DNA of 64,000 nt from Muricea muricata. Lineage: Eukaryota; Cnidaria; Anthozoa; Malacalcyonacea; Plexauridae. The first letter of the stretch is position 1; each line of letters starts with the position of its first letter. The notes beneath the pieces are model-generated. The model had not been told where the DNA came from. It did no database searches and saw nothing but the letters and a program-made list of their open reading frames with translations. The stretch covers positions 34,544,997 to 34,608,996 of the forward strand of contig OY979717.1 of NCBI GenBank assembly GCA_963855995.1, written 5' to 3'. Positions 1 to 11,256 of the stretch are shown piece by piece. The position numbers were made by a program, and so were the translations under genes.

Positions 1-327
1 GAATTGCAGCAATAGAAGCGTTCCAAAAATATTTGACCTGTTCATTAGCTCAAGTTTAGCAGTTCCTTTGATCAATTCCTCAAAATGTTGAAGAAGTTCC
101 TTAAAAGATTTGCAACTTCCTGTTAATTGGCTAATCAGAATGCTATATCTTATTAATTGTGAGCATTTTGAATGGACAATTAGTCAACAAACAGGAAGTT
201 GTGAATATTTTAACGAACTTTTCAAAATTTAATGAATAACGGGAGAAATTGATCAGAGGAACTGCTAAACACGAGCAAATGAATTGGTCAAACATTTTCG
301 GAACGCTTCTATTGCCTCGACTGTGAA
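1..327. mobile_element. Palindromic MITE, copy 1 (left end cut by window)
   Basis: Two arms are inverted copies of each other. The left arm begins GCAATAGAAGCGTTCC and the right arm ends GGAACGCTTCTATTGCC. The centre also pairs (AACTTCCTGTTAATTGGC against CAAACAGGAAGTTGTG). A related copy lies at 9133-9376, which makes this a family rather than a chance hairpin. It has no coding capacity; the short reading frame across it is incidental. The outer left end probably lies just before base 1. Confidence 0.75.
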
Positions 328-1275
328 AACCCAGCCACGTTTGACCGCAATTGCTCTCAACTTTCACCCGCCATGTTTGTTTTGTTAATAAAATTTGCAC
401 TCCTGTCTTGCTATCTCAAATTTGATTGGTTCAGTTTTGTTGTTACAGATCTCTGCACTATTGTTACAGATTTTTGCAATCCTGTTTAAAATTAATTGTG
501 CTGAAATTGACCAATCACAGTCGAGAAACATTTCCTTGTGTATTATTAACTCTGTAATTATTGGTTTACGGTCTCATTTGTGGCAAATTATTTCTTATAG
601 TGAGCCATCCTCGTCCATGAACTTTGAGAACGTAAGACATGGTGGGCGAGCAGTGAGTGAACAGTCACTAAATCGTCGCACGGACATTGCTGTCGACAAC
701 AAGTTCAGCGCACTAAGCAAATAAGAATTTGAATGAAAAACCAAGAATGGGTCATGAATTAGTATAGTGAATGTCTAGAACTTTTAGAATGGCGAATGTC
801 TAGGATGCATTGTTTATTGTAGACAGTGAAATCAAGGCCTCTCCGAGGCGCAATCAATGGCACGGAAACTTGTGTGCATGTGCTATCGTTATGTTGGAGA
901 AACAGTTCGTGCCTTGAGTCACGCGCTATAGTCAGGGGGTCAGCTGTCACTGTTACCCCAACAGAGTGGGAGGGCACTAGAGCAGCAAGTTGCCCACAAA
1001 AGCTTGTTCGTTGTTGGCATAAACATTGAAATCGATAATTTGTTATTAGAGCGCGGTAAGACTTAACTCAGCAGGGTGCAGTGTTTTATAGGGCCCTGGT
1101 GTTATTTAGCCATCCAGCTCGAACATGAATCTGATATTACTGTAAGAAACGTTACACCGTACCTATTGCAATGTTTCACAATTCATTTTAGTATTTAGTA
1201 TCGTTATTGTCATGAAACAAATAAAATCAATACAGAATGTGTGAGCCATCATAGCTGCAAGTATACCGCTATATG
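328..1275. other. Unassigned non-coding DNA
   Basis: No protein with recognisable character, no RNA gene and no strong repeat was seen. The small open frames (for example 395-724) have no family features and normal background composition. Confidence 0.5.
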
Positions 1276-1790
1276 CACGGTGTATCAAAAAAAGGTTATC
1301 GTACTTCAGAGTGGCCTAGGGCGCTACGATTTCGTACACTTTCGCAGAAATTTCAAATAAAAAACTTATCGAAAAATCCCAAAAATCTATAGATAAGTCC
1401 AAGTAATTTCTGACAAAATCCAAAAACTCTTTAAAAATTCCTTAAAAATTAAAAATTTGTCAAAAAATCCCCAAAAATCTCTCCTACAATCTTGGGATTT
1501 TTAAATCACAAAACTCTCGTACACTATTTTTCGAGTGATTTATGATTGATGAATTTAATATAAGAAAAACATTCTTTCACAGCTCGAAAGGCAAGTCATT
1601 TAGCTTTTGAGTGTCACTGTTTTGGTAAAATTTGAAGAAAAATTGAGCATATACGAATCAAATTTCCCAAAAATGGTGTCAATCGTTAAACGTGCCCGAC
1701 TTCATTCTGACTGAAAGAATGATTTCTGTAGATTAAATAATGAACGCGTCAAAGCACTCCAAAGTTCGATTGCCTTTTTTATGCACCCTG
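1276..1790. mobile_element. Mariner-type MITE (CAGGGTG termini)
   Basis: The left end reads CACGGTGTATCAAAAAAAGG and the reverse complement of the right end reads CAGGGTGCATAAAAAAGGC. Similarity continues about 20 bases further in. The right side is followed by TA; the left flank is TG, probably a mutated TA. CAGGGTG termini followed by an A-run are common in Tc1/mariner elements. The 515-bp interior is AT-rich and non-coding. Confidence 0.65.
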
Positions 1791-4482
1791 TATTGTAAAG
1801 GCACTTGTAACGGAGGAGCAAAGCCCAAAACTTGCTGAGAACTGAGATGCAGGTGGCCACCACCGCCGGTTAAATTTCTTGCTTGATTTGATTCAGACCA
1901 GAGACTGCACATACTTACACCTTCCCCAATCGCTCTCCGTTGCGTTAGTACATTATTTCACTGTAACTGTTGTGATTAAACTCTAGTGCTTTACCGCGAA
2001 TAAAACTTGCTAAGCCTATTGTGACATGGCACTTGAATGACTCCCCCCCCCCCCCAACGTTTCCAAGATTGCCTTGACTGACGTCATGAGTCATAACATC
2101 CACCAGATACAAGCTCATTTCAAATTCCGTGCCGGCATCCTTTGGTCTCCATATGAGGGTCTATCACTCCAACTGTAGTTGGGTGAACTCCCGTATCATA
2201 CTGCGGGAGGGGGCGCAAAAATTGTGATGCATTCTAATTAATACAAACATTCTAACTTAAACGTGCGGATAATTCAACGACCCCAATGCTCACCTAAGAA
2301 CTTCTGCCTCTTTGTCGAGTCAAGAGCCTTCGATAAGTCGTGCAAAGATGTTTCCAAATGCGCTATTTGCCACAACTCATCATCTCTTATGCCTTGCTCT
2401 CAGGAGTACTTTGTGCATGTACTTAATGACCTGTGATCTATGTGGACGAGGCTGTGTTGGTGAAACAAGTATAGACCTTTAGTTGTCCGGTATAAAGAGC
2501 ATCGGTCGGCAGCAAATTCCACAGCACCATCCTATAAGAACATGCCCTTTGTGAGACACTACATGGAGTGTCACCCTGCATAGGAACCAAAATCAACCGT
2601 AAAAGTCCAGAACAAAACAAGTGGTTCATTGGACCAAACGATCACAAAAGAAGGATTATTCATGCAGATGTTAAAACCGGAATTAATAAATACTAACAGC
2701 TTAGCGCAGTCAATTTTCTGGTATAAACTATATATACTATTGTCGGACACGTTCGTTGAAAACAGAAAGTTCTAATTGTTCTAACAGTTGCATACCGTTT
2801 ATATGTTTCCGCTAAGCGTGAGAAAAAAGCGGTTTCATGTGTTAACGGGTTTTTTAGTGCGTATATATCTTAGTAACCTGATGATGGAGTAAACTCCGAA
2901 ACGTTACTACAAATATTTAATGAAACTGTACTATTAACTGTACTGTACTAAATGTACTATTATAAACACGAGCAGGAGTGTTTTATTAGGTATAAAGACA
3001 CGAGCGCGAAGCGCGAGTGCCTTTGTACATAGTAAAACACGTCATGCGAGTGTTTTAAAGGGCTTCAAAACATTTGCATAATAAAGCAAAATCTTATATA
3101 AAAATCTTTATATAATTTACAAAAACAATCATCTTTTGTATTATTGCATAATGAGTGTTCTCTAGCAGGTATAAACAGGCATGCACGTGGACTTATTTAG
3201 CGCTGGATATTGGATAATTAGTTCATGAATTATTAATGAGTTTTTGAATAATATACAAATATATTACATTTTAAATGAGGCTTAGAGAAAGTTTGCTTCT
3301 AGCAACACTGAAGATCACAAAAAAGCGAAACGAAATGGATAAACTTTGCTTTGAAGGTAAGGTATTGGAGAATAATAGTTGTAAATAACAAGCATTGGAC
3401 AAAAAGTCTCGAGAAAGTCAAGAGTATAACTAAACAGAATCTCATGCATACGCAAGTTTCAAATTAATCTTTACCCGAAAGTCGCAACCCTAACATTTTC
3501 GAGTCAGTTACATCTCCTTCAGCCAATAATAGCAAAGACATACGTTACCATGGCTAACAATTTACTCGATTTAGGACCCAAATTTGTTCCTTGTAAAACC
3601 GTCAACATACATCCAAACAAAGTTGGACGTTAATGTAAATTAGCAAAACTCGCATATTGATTACGGTGGAAGCAAATAAATAAAGAACAATCAACAAACG
3701 AAACTGACTCATTTACAGCTGGTGATGCTACTGTCGGAACAAGAATAGAAGATAGATGCCACAATAGAACAGAAGATTTATCATTACCCTTCCAAAAAGT
3801 TCTGTGCAGCGCCGGAGACTAAATTCTACCATCCAGAAACGTCTTTACAACACCTTAAACACGAAGTAAGAAATCCGTAAGCATAAATCACGACCTGTTC
3901 AATCTAATCTATCCTTAAGCCAACCAAGAAAACGAGTCAATTTCTTAAGAAAGCGAAAGAATGTAGTTTGTTTTCTACTTTTTAAAACTAGCTTGCCATT
4001 GTTTGAATTTCTGTTATAATAATCACTGTTTTACCTGTTCGCATAAGGTGATTTATGGTAAAATAAATGTCACTTGAAACATATCAATTCATCAAAGACG
4101 GCAATTGTTTAAATCTGAATTGCTGTGTTATATTAGGACACATTATCATAAATGGATTTTTAAGTGCATAGAGTTCTTTAGAGTTTAAGTTTGCTTTTCA
4201 AGTCAATGTGTTCTTAGAGAGTGGCTGGTGTAATGTATTTTAATTTTGTATTTATTTTGTATAGAGTAACGATGCATGTAATATGCTTTATCATTTATGC
4301 ATGCATGTACATATATTTTACTGCCTCAATTCATAGGAGTGAAGTCGAAGTCGTCGAGTCACAAACTTCATAATGAGACTGTTTATTTACATAATAACCC
4401 TTGCTAAAACACATTGAAATTTTTCTGGTGTATTTTTTCAACTCAAAGACAATTTGTAATGACGACTTAAATTTTTTATACC
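1791..4482. other. Unassigned non-coding DNA with short palindromes
   Basis: No gene is supported. Contents noted are a poly-C run near 2043, a possible hammerhead-like core at 2873-2907 listed separately, and an imperfect hairpin around 2960-3060 in which flanking 'acgag' and 'gtgtttta' blocks repeat. The remainder is AT-rich. Confidence 0.5.
2873..2907 (+). ncRNA. Candidate hammerhead-ribozyme-like core (weak)
   Basis: The order of elements resembles a hammerhead catalytic core: CTGATGA (2878-2884), a short stem GGAG-TAAA-CTCC (2886-2897), then GAAAC (2898-2902). The core is bracketed by GTAAC and GTTAC, which can pair. Hammerhead motifs of this kind are known at the ends of Penelope-like retroelements and in retrozymes. 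One extra T between the core and stem II, and no identified cleavage triplet, argue for a remnant or a coincidence. Confidence 0.25.
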
Positions 4483-4552
4483 TTTGTGTAATGCGCAGAA
4501 AAGTGTAATTACATTTCTAGATATGATTACACTTTTCTGCGCATAATACAAT
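4483..4552. repeat. Short perfect-arm hairpin
   Basis: GCGCAGAAAAGTGTAAT on the left is repeated inverted as ATTACACTTTTCTGCGC on the right around a 16-base centre. Pairing extends a few bases outward. It is probably a tiny foldback element; no target duplication was resolved. Confidence 0.6.
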
Positions 4553-5092
4553 AGCATACAAAATTTGCAAACATCAGACGGACTATATTTTCCCCATTTT
4601 TCAATATTTTGCAACCACACTTCACCATTTTACGACATTTAGGATGCTCTTTCCAGCTGTGCTAATGAATATTCCTAATTCAAAAGATTGTCTAAAAGCG
4701 AATTTGGTCCATTAGAGCTGTCAAACTACAACAATATACAAATATGAAGTTTACAGTTAATTTGAATTTGAAAGTCCTCTTGTTCTTTTTTCATTCACAC
4801 CCACAACTCCTTGTTTCCAAACACATGCTAAATCTCATATTCAACGGTATGAAAAACCATCAAGTGGGCATGGGGTTTTGAAGAGAGGGAAATTACGGGG
4901 TAAAATAGGTCATTAATATGCATTAATTTATTTTTGAGTCGGTTTTCTCTGATGTACCGCGGGTTGTATATAGGTTATTTACCTTGAATAAATAATTAGA
5001 TCAAAGTTGTGGAAAAATCTCGACGAATCTCGACTTAAATTGTTTAAAGTCAAAAGACTCTGCTAGAAAACCTCTTCAAAAATAAATTAAGT

Positions 5093-5202
5093 TAGTTAAA
5101 TACCTCGAAAGTCGGGATGTATGTCATATACAGCCCTCGGACGCTGCGCGTCCTCGGGGGCTGTATATGACATACATCCCTCCTTCTCGGTATTTAACTC
5201 TA
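5093..5202. repeat. Palindromic element with GC-rich loop
   Basis: Arms of about 45 bases (core GGGATGTATGTCATATAC and its complement) surround the loop near 5138-5154. Outer pairing continues through AAATACC and GGTATTT. The reading frame that crosses it is not a gene. Confidence 0.7.
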
Positions 5203-5486
5203 ACATAAAAATTTATGACACTCCAGCTCTGATACATACTTATTACACTCTGACAAAAACTCATCAGGCGCTGATAATTACTTGTCAGGTAAAACATCTT
5301 TTCTGCGTGACCGAAATATAATCAAAAGTTTATTTTGAATAGCATTACAAGCTCGAGCAAAAGCAAAGAATGTATATAGGCGCTTTAATTTTGCTATCTA
5401 AATCGTCATCCAACCGCTAAATTTCATATGTAAAAATCCTCATCCGTTGTGGGTGTGTCATGAGACAAGACAGTTAATGAATGGTT

Positions 5487-5562
5487 ACTCGTGCGTATGA
5501 GATTTAACATCGCTTGTGAAGCTTAAGTTTCACGCGCGATGTTAAATCTCGTATCGCACTCG
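5487..5562. repeat. Palindrome beside the 8-bp-TSD MITE
   Basis: GAGATTTAACATCGC and GCGATGTTAAATCTC form arms around TTGTGAAGCTTAAGTTTCAC. It lies immediately left of the MITE at 5566, whose target duplication overlaps its outer edge, so this palindrome was the older resident. Confidence 0.6.
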
Positions 5563-5565
5563 TAC

Positions 5566-5890
5566 CACTGATCTCATGATAAACTGGATATAGCTTCTGT
5601 GGATATCAAAAGTGAAGCTTAATTTTACATGCAAATTTCACTTCCGGGGACCAAAGAGCCCGTGTGATACAAGTTTGTAAAGGAATACTTGGTGGGAAAA
5701 GAGCAAGAACGTACAATTTTGTAATATTTTAAGCACTCTGCAATTATTTATCAACATTATTGCAGTAAACAAAGTTGTTTGTGACAAGTTTACATCACAA
5801 GTGGTCCCCGGAAGTGAATTTCGTATTGTATAATTAGGCTTCACTTTTGATATCCACAGAAGCTATATCCAGTTTACTATGAGATCAGTG
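5566..5890. mobile_element. Foldback MITE with 8-bp target duplication (hAT-like)
   Basis: The element starts CACTGATCTCATGAT and ends ATGAGATCAGTG. Long arms (CTGGATATAGCTTCTGTGG and onward) pair for most of 65-100 bases. The 8-bp ACTCGTAC occurs at 5558-5565 and again at 5891-5898, directly abutting both ends. An 8-bp duplication with CAGTG-type termini fits hAT-family elements. The 325-bp interior has no transposase. Confidence 0.8.
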
Positions 5891-5898
5891 ACTCGTAC

Positions 5899-6286
5899 CA
5901 CTATCACCATTATTACTTAAAGCTTAACCTTATTTGATACATTTCGTGTTGCTAGTTTGTAATCAGTTGATGCATTCTTTATTTCTCTCGAGTGGCGGAC
6001 AGTACTTCAGAAGGATTCCCTTGTACACTTACAATAGATATCATAAATAATCCACAAGACAGCAAATTACGTCTATTGCAAATTACAAATACTTGACCAA
6101 ATTGTTAAAACGCGGCTATTTTGACCATGAAAACTATCAGCTTTTGTACTTAATACATACTAATAGTTGATTTCTATAGTCTGGTCCGGTCCTCACTAGC
6201 CACATAACGATAAGCAACATAACACAGGATAAATTTTCTTCAGAGTTTTACGAAGAAGGAATTTTCTTTTGAATTTGCTTTTGTCC
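5899..6286. other. Unassigned non-coding DNA
   Basis: AT-rich sequence with no gene or structured repeat that I can support. Confidence 0.5.
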
Positions 6287-6288
6287 TA

Positions 6289-6661
6289 CAAGGTGTCCCA
6301 AAAAACCCCAAAAACTATTGAAAATGATCTATTGTTTACATTTGAATGCCCTAGCACTTGTTAAAAAATTAAAATATCTTTGTAAAGTACGTTTGTTTTG
6401 CTCATGGGAATTTACATTTGTAAATTGTTTTCTCTAAATCAAATAACCCATGCATAAAATTTGATTGCATTTTTAATATACACTCGTACGTAGGTTTAGT
6501 TTTTTTGTTTGGTATAAAAATGGTTAACACTAAGTATTACTATTAATTATGACGCTTATGTCAATACTTTATCCACTCGTGGGTTCAAATTTAGTGCTAG
6601 GCATTGAAATTCTAACAATAGATCATTTTCATTAGTTTTTGGGGTTTTTTGGGACATCCTG
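6289..6661. mobile_element. Mariner-type MITE with TA duplication
   Basis: Left CAAGGTGTCCCAAAAAACCC and right (reverse complement) CAGGATGTCCCAAAAAACCC are inverted copies. Pairing continues through AAAATGATCTATTGTT for about 67 bases. TA dinucleotides at 6287-6288 and 6662-6663 flank the element. Short length, no coding content, TA duplication and CAGG..GTCCCAAAA termini fit Tc1/mariner. Confidence 0.8.
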
Positions 6662-6663
6662 TA

Positions 6664-7893
6664 CCATAGCTTATGCTCGTAGTCTTATGCATGTGATTAT
6701 GCCGCGATGTTGCACGTCGCACATTTCACTGCCTTTCTTTGTTTTGTCATTTTAGCTTGTGCTCATGTCGCTAGTGAGGTATGCACCATAATTAACATAA
6801 ACATTTTCATATCCCGTGAGCACAATTTAATACGATGCAAAGACAGTAGAATGGTAATTAGTTGCTGCTGTTTAGCAAATTTAGCTGGCATCTTTTTAGA
6901 GACACCATTTTGGTAATACGATTATGAAAATGTTTTGCGATTTGAAATGACTCGGTTTACCGAAGCGTTGGAGTCGAAAACTTAAAGGTCAATGCACCGA
7001 AATGGTGAATGGTGAAGCTAGAACGTTTTGGCTGGAATGGCAGAGAAGGTGTACAATGGATTTACATTTGGTGTACTTCAAATTCTTGGTAATACGCACG
7101 AGACGGTGGTACTGTATATCAACAAGATCTACTTCACACGGTCAGTTGGATATTTTATAGAACAACAAGTATAGCTTAGAGTCAAAATTCTCAGTGTAAA
7201 AATCATCTTTAAATAATGTCGTCGAGATTAATTATGATTGCATTGGGTCATAAACGGACAAGACCTAGGCCAAATCAGAGTCTGGCATTTTTATTGAATT
7301 GTTGCTTTGAAAAGTAACTTTTTAGGATTGTTATAATGTGCAAGTTACCACCTATTAGGTGGTGGCTTGTGCAGAAGAGCGAAAGCACGGAAATCATCTT
7401 GCGTGCTTAAGCAGAAGCCTCCTGACGTTGAAAACTTTTAAAATCATTGAGCTTTTGTCATCATGCATGATACACGTTCGAAGTTTCAAAGTTAAGAAGT
7501 ATCAACAATATTTGTAACTATTAAGCAAACTATTAGCGCCATGCAAAAAGCTTGCTCGTTTTAAAGTATCAAATATCTCGCTTAATATTGCATGAACTTC
7601 TTATTGCAATTGATCAAAATTTAAGTTATCCCTTTCTGGGAATTCATATGAAAAGCATTTGTTTAGACACGGTGGCAAATTCACAACATATTTAGCTATA
7701 CAATTTAGATGATGTAGTTAAATGCGTAAAACAATGTAACTACACAGGGTGACCGAAAAAAGATAATGCATGAGTCAAATCCAAGTGCGCCCATCCCACC
7801 GGGCTTTTGGCAAATTTTTAAAATACGTGGTTAATCCCCGGAAGCAGAGATAAAATACATGTGAAAATGCCCCGCAGTGGGGCAAAAAGTTGT
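6664..7893. other. Unassigned non-coding DNA
   Basis: No gene is supported. A solitary mariner-like end (CACAGGGTGACCGAAAAAAG) begins near 7745 without a visible partner. The 69-residue frame at 6707-6916 has a hydrophobic start but nothing else to support it. Confidence 0.45.
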
Positions 7894-8120
7894 CGCCTAT
7901 TTCAAAAACAATTTGGCTTTAGGGTTTCATATTTCAGGTTGCCCCTCCCCGGGGACACCTGAAATATGAAACCCTAAATCCAAATTGTTTTTGAAATAGG
8001 CGTAATAATTCTGTTTATTGTATGCTTCGTATAAATCATATATACGACTATTAAATTAATATATATGATTTATAAGAAGCATAAGATAGACAGAATTTAT
8101 ATTACGCATATTTCAAAAAC
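7894..8120. repeat. Two adjacent palindromes
   Basis: The first (7894-8002) has ~46-base arms ending CGCCTATTTC / GAAATAGGCG around a GC-rich loop with CCCCTCCCCGGGGA. The second (about 8001-8108) pairs ATTCTGTTTATTGTATGC with GCATAAGATAGACAGAAT around an AT-rich centre. Together they look like nested foldback insertions next to the end of the gypsy fragment. Confidence 0.65.
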
Positions 8121-9125
8121 AGTTCGAACAATATTAGCTATATTAGTTTCCAGCGATCGATGCAAGCGGATACGTGGCTTTGTGACTGTGAAAATTGCCA
8201 AAGAGGAGCTGATGATCCGTTACGATAGTAAATTCCGCACCATGGAGGTTGATGTGGAAGTGCTCAACTGCCCAAACTACTTCGAGCATTTCTTTCTCGG
8301 TCTGAGAGTATTTAGTTTTCACATCCGAGAAAACGCAACTAGCCGATAGCAGATAACTTTGTCGTTTTCAACTAGCAAGGCACTAAGACCAGTAGGACTG
8401 GGGTCAACAATCACTTTTGTTGCTTGATGCCGATCGCAGTATATGATTTGGTTGCCAGTGAGGGCTTTCTTGAGTTTCTCAAGGACCTCTTGCTCCGTTT
8501 CTTCCCATTTTCAGGGCACTCCTTCTTTTGTCAAGGCACGCAATAGAGCCCTGTAGCGTAATAGGTACTGGGCCATTCCAAGAAGAGATTTGACTTCGCT
8601 TTGACAGTGTGGCATTCTGGAGAGCTTCAGCATTCTTGTGATCGGAGCGCAATCCATCTGCGCTGAGGACGTGACTATAAAAGATTACTTTTATTTTGAA
8701 AAGTGGCACTTCTTCTTGTTTAAACGAAGGTTGTGGGACTTTCAAGAACTTGACGGAGATTGGCATCATTATTTGCTTGATCTTTACCAAAACCGATAAT
8801 ATCGTCAGATATATTCTTACAGCCAGGTAGGCTAGTCGGCAGCTCTTCAGTTGTGTTTTGAAACATCTCAGAGGCAGCGTTCATGCCAAATCGCATGGAA
8901 GTCGCATGTATCGTCTTAGACTAAGATTTTGTTGAAAGTAGTGATGTGTCCACTCTCTTCTCCGAGATCAAGTTGATGGTAGCCAGACGATAGGTTTAAT
9001 GTTCTGAACACGGTTGTCCCATTGAGGGCGGCGACCAGATGGCTATGGTTGGCATTTAATTTTTTTTTTGTTAGTCTAATGCATATCAATACATATTCGA
9101 ACTTCCTCTGACGTTTTTGGGACGA
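8100..9125 (-). pseudogene. Ty3/gypsy-like pol fragment (RT and RNase H)
   Basis: This is read on the minus strand from 9125 downward. The first part matches the gypsy reverse transcriptase motif A region (around 8940-9020, residues LNGTTVFRTLNLSSGYHQL). A middle part (8690-8560) resembles the palm/connection region. The last part (8400-8130) is RNase H-like, including SQTEKEMLEVVWAVEHF and an IVTDHQ segment. Several frameshifts and a stop separate the pieces, and no gag, protease, integrase or LTR was seen. Its 5' side stops where the MITE at 9133 begins, so the MITE or a deletion removed the rest. Dead copy. Confidence 0.75.
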
Positions 9126-9132
9126 CAACGAT

Positions 9133-9376
9133 TTTCAAGAAGTTCCTTAAAAGATTCACAACTTCCTGTTTATTGATCAATCTGAATGCTATATCTTATC
9201 CGTGAGCTTCCTGATTGGTCAATATGGTCAATAAACAGGAAGTTATGAACATTTAAACAAACTTTTCAAAATTTGGGGAATGACGAGAGGAATTGATCAG
9301 TGAACTGCTAAACTTGACCAAATAAGTTGGTCAAATACTTTCGGGACGCTTTTATTGCCGCAACTGTAACAGTCTT
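9133..9376. mobile_element. Palindromic MITE, copy 2
   Basis: The sequence closely follows copy 1 at 1-327: AAGAAGTTCCTTAAAAGATT, then the CAACTTCCTGTTTATTG / CAATAAACAGGAAGTT inverted pair, and a right end reading CGCTTTTATTGCCGCAACTG. The left arm is shortened compared with copy 1. Confidence 0.7.
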
Positions 9377-10622
9377 GCCAGCTTTCCGCTGCCAGTTAAA
9401 AATACTTAAATTTTGATGAATACCTGTTGGTTGATGGTGAGTGGTGTATGGTGCGTTAATCGTAACTTGAAGCAAGGAGAGTAGCAAGCTGCAACCTCGT
9501 TCCCATGGCTTTTGGGGCACGAGGCGAGCGGCGGTGTAACAAATTTCCGGAGTTCCCGTCAACCACATGAAATCGAGTAGAAAGGTTTTGAGAGTCAGTG
9601 GAAATATCTGCTGCGGTGACTACTTTCAGTAGTAGAGGGCTGGGTGATCGATAGGAATAAATTTTAGGAATAAATAGGAATAGATTTACATATTTTGTAA
9701 ATAGAGTGATTAACGCAACAAAAACGGTTTTTGGCTTTTATTTGAAAGAAACAAATTACCTATTTGCAAAATAAGTAAACAAACAGAAGCAGACAGAGGT
9801 AATTTTCTTTTTTCTACAATAACATATTTACATCTAAAAGCCAAGCGCTATAGTTACAATATATACGCTAGTTGCTAAACCCATTTAGAACCATTATCGG
9901 CTCCGCAATTGTGGTATGACATTTTCTCTACTGATTTAAACGACTGTCTTAAGTAATTTAGGTACTACACGTCGTACAAAATGACTTTCCATATAGCTAT
10001 AATCACCCTAACCCAAATATCATTTACAAATCATCATCTTTAATTAATTGATTACAATACATGTCGACATCAAAACTGCATATTTCATGAACTTTTTTAT
10101 GGATTGTTTTCATATGATTTTCACGCAAGTATTTTCCGCAACCTAGCGCTTAACCAATCTAGCAAGTCCTTATTAATCAATGAAACTTTATTTTCATTGA
10201 ACTTTCAATTATTGTTTCTATTTTTATCAAAAAAAGTAAAGCAGTTACTTATATACATAAGTTATTTATAAGGCTCATAAATTGAAAATCAACCTCATCT
10301 TTCCTGGACCTAAAAGAAAGCAATTCTGGAGAACCTTTATAATGCAATATAAATGTGATACGTTCTTAAAGAGAAACAAATGGTGGTTTATTGAATATTT
10401 TCGTTTTAAATTAAAATAATTAAAATAGTTAATAATCAATCTTTGGCTCCGCAATTTGATTTTATAATGGGCCAATTGCGGAATGCCAAAACATCTTGGT
10501 AGTTTATACAGAACAGAATTTCTCAACATGGCACTTATACTTTTCCCACGAAGGAAGGTCGCAAACACATGGGAATTGCGAGAAACGTTTTCTCACTTTT
10601 GCTTTGATTAAAGTTTTAACTA
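9377..10622. other. Unassigned non-coding DNA
   Basis: AT-rich. Several short frames on both strands have no coding character. No structured element was seen until the TA at 10621. Confidence 0.5.
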
Positions 10623-10815
10623 CAATCAGTGACAAAACTGTTTTGGACAGTTGCTTCTCAACCTACAAGTAACACAATTTTTAGAGAGTTGCTTAGATAA
10701 AGCAGCTCCCTCCCTCCCCCCACCCTAAACAATTTGAAAGGGGGGCACGGGGGGTCAAATATACAGCAGTGTAGTGTTATTTGATATTTTGTCCAGAGTG
10801 TTTTGTCACTGATTG
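10623..10815. mobile_element. Tc1-type MITE with internal C/G tracts, copy 1
   Basis: Termini are CAATCAGTGACAAAACTG and, on the right, GTTTTGTCACTGATTG. The left flank is TA; the right flank is TC, probably a mutated TA. The interior holds CTCCCTCCCTCCCCCC followed by GGGGGGCACGGGGGG, which can pair with each other. It shares nearly all sequence with the copy at 13010 but lacks about 50 internal bases. Confidence 0.75.
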
Positions 10816-11256
10816 TCTGTGAGGTTCATTTATATTAATGAATTAAAATTTAGTTCTGAAGTTAAAAATGCGTGTATTTGAGAGTATTTTTGACAGTATT
10901 CGCAAATGACTAAGTTGACGGACGTTTTAAAGCGCAGAGATGTTCAACACATACAATTAGCACGGATTTTTCTTTACATGTATGCGTCAGTCATTTTGCG
11001 ACTGGATACTACAACTGATCGGACGTTGGTGATTTTGCTTTTCGCCAACGCAAGGAAGACATCTCGATTTAGCTGGATTTTAAAATACGTAAACGTATTT
11101 AGGACAAAATGCAATTATCATTGGGTGTTTATCATTTGATACTTATGCAAACTATGCGTCATGTTATGTATCCACCCTGGCATTGAAGTGGTAGTATTAT
11201 AAAAGGCGCGTCATTCATAATGAATTACAGCTAGTTCTTTCCCCCAGCGAACAATT

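Noticed and set aside
2438..7000. Small frames of 60-70 residues (for example 2438-2629, 4438-4620, 5121-5321, 5638-5844)
   Set aside because: Several lie across palindromes, and none has domain character, splice support or codon bias.
8065..8349. Plus-strand 94-residue protein
   Set aside because: It is the antisense of the gypsy RNase H fragment and a neighbouring palindrome.
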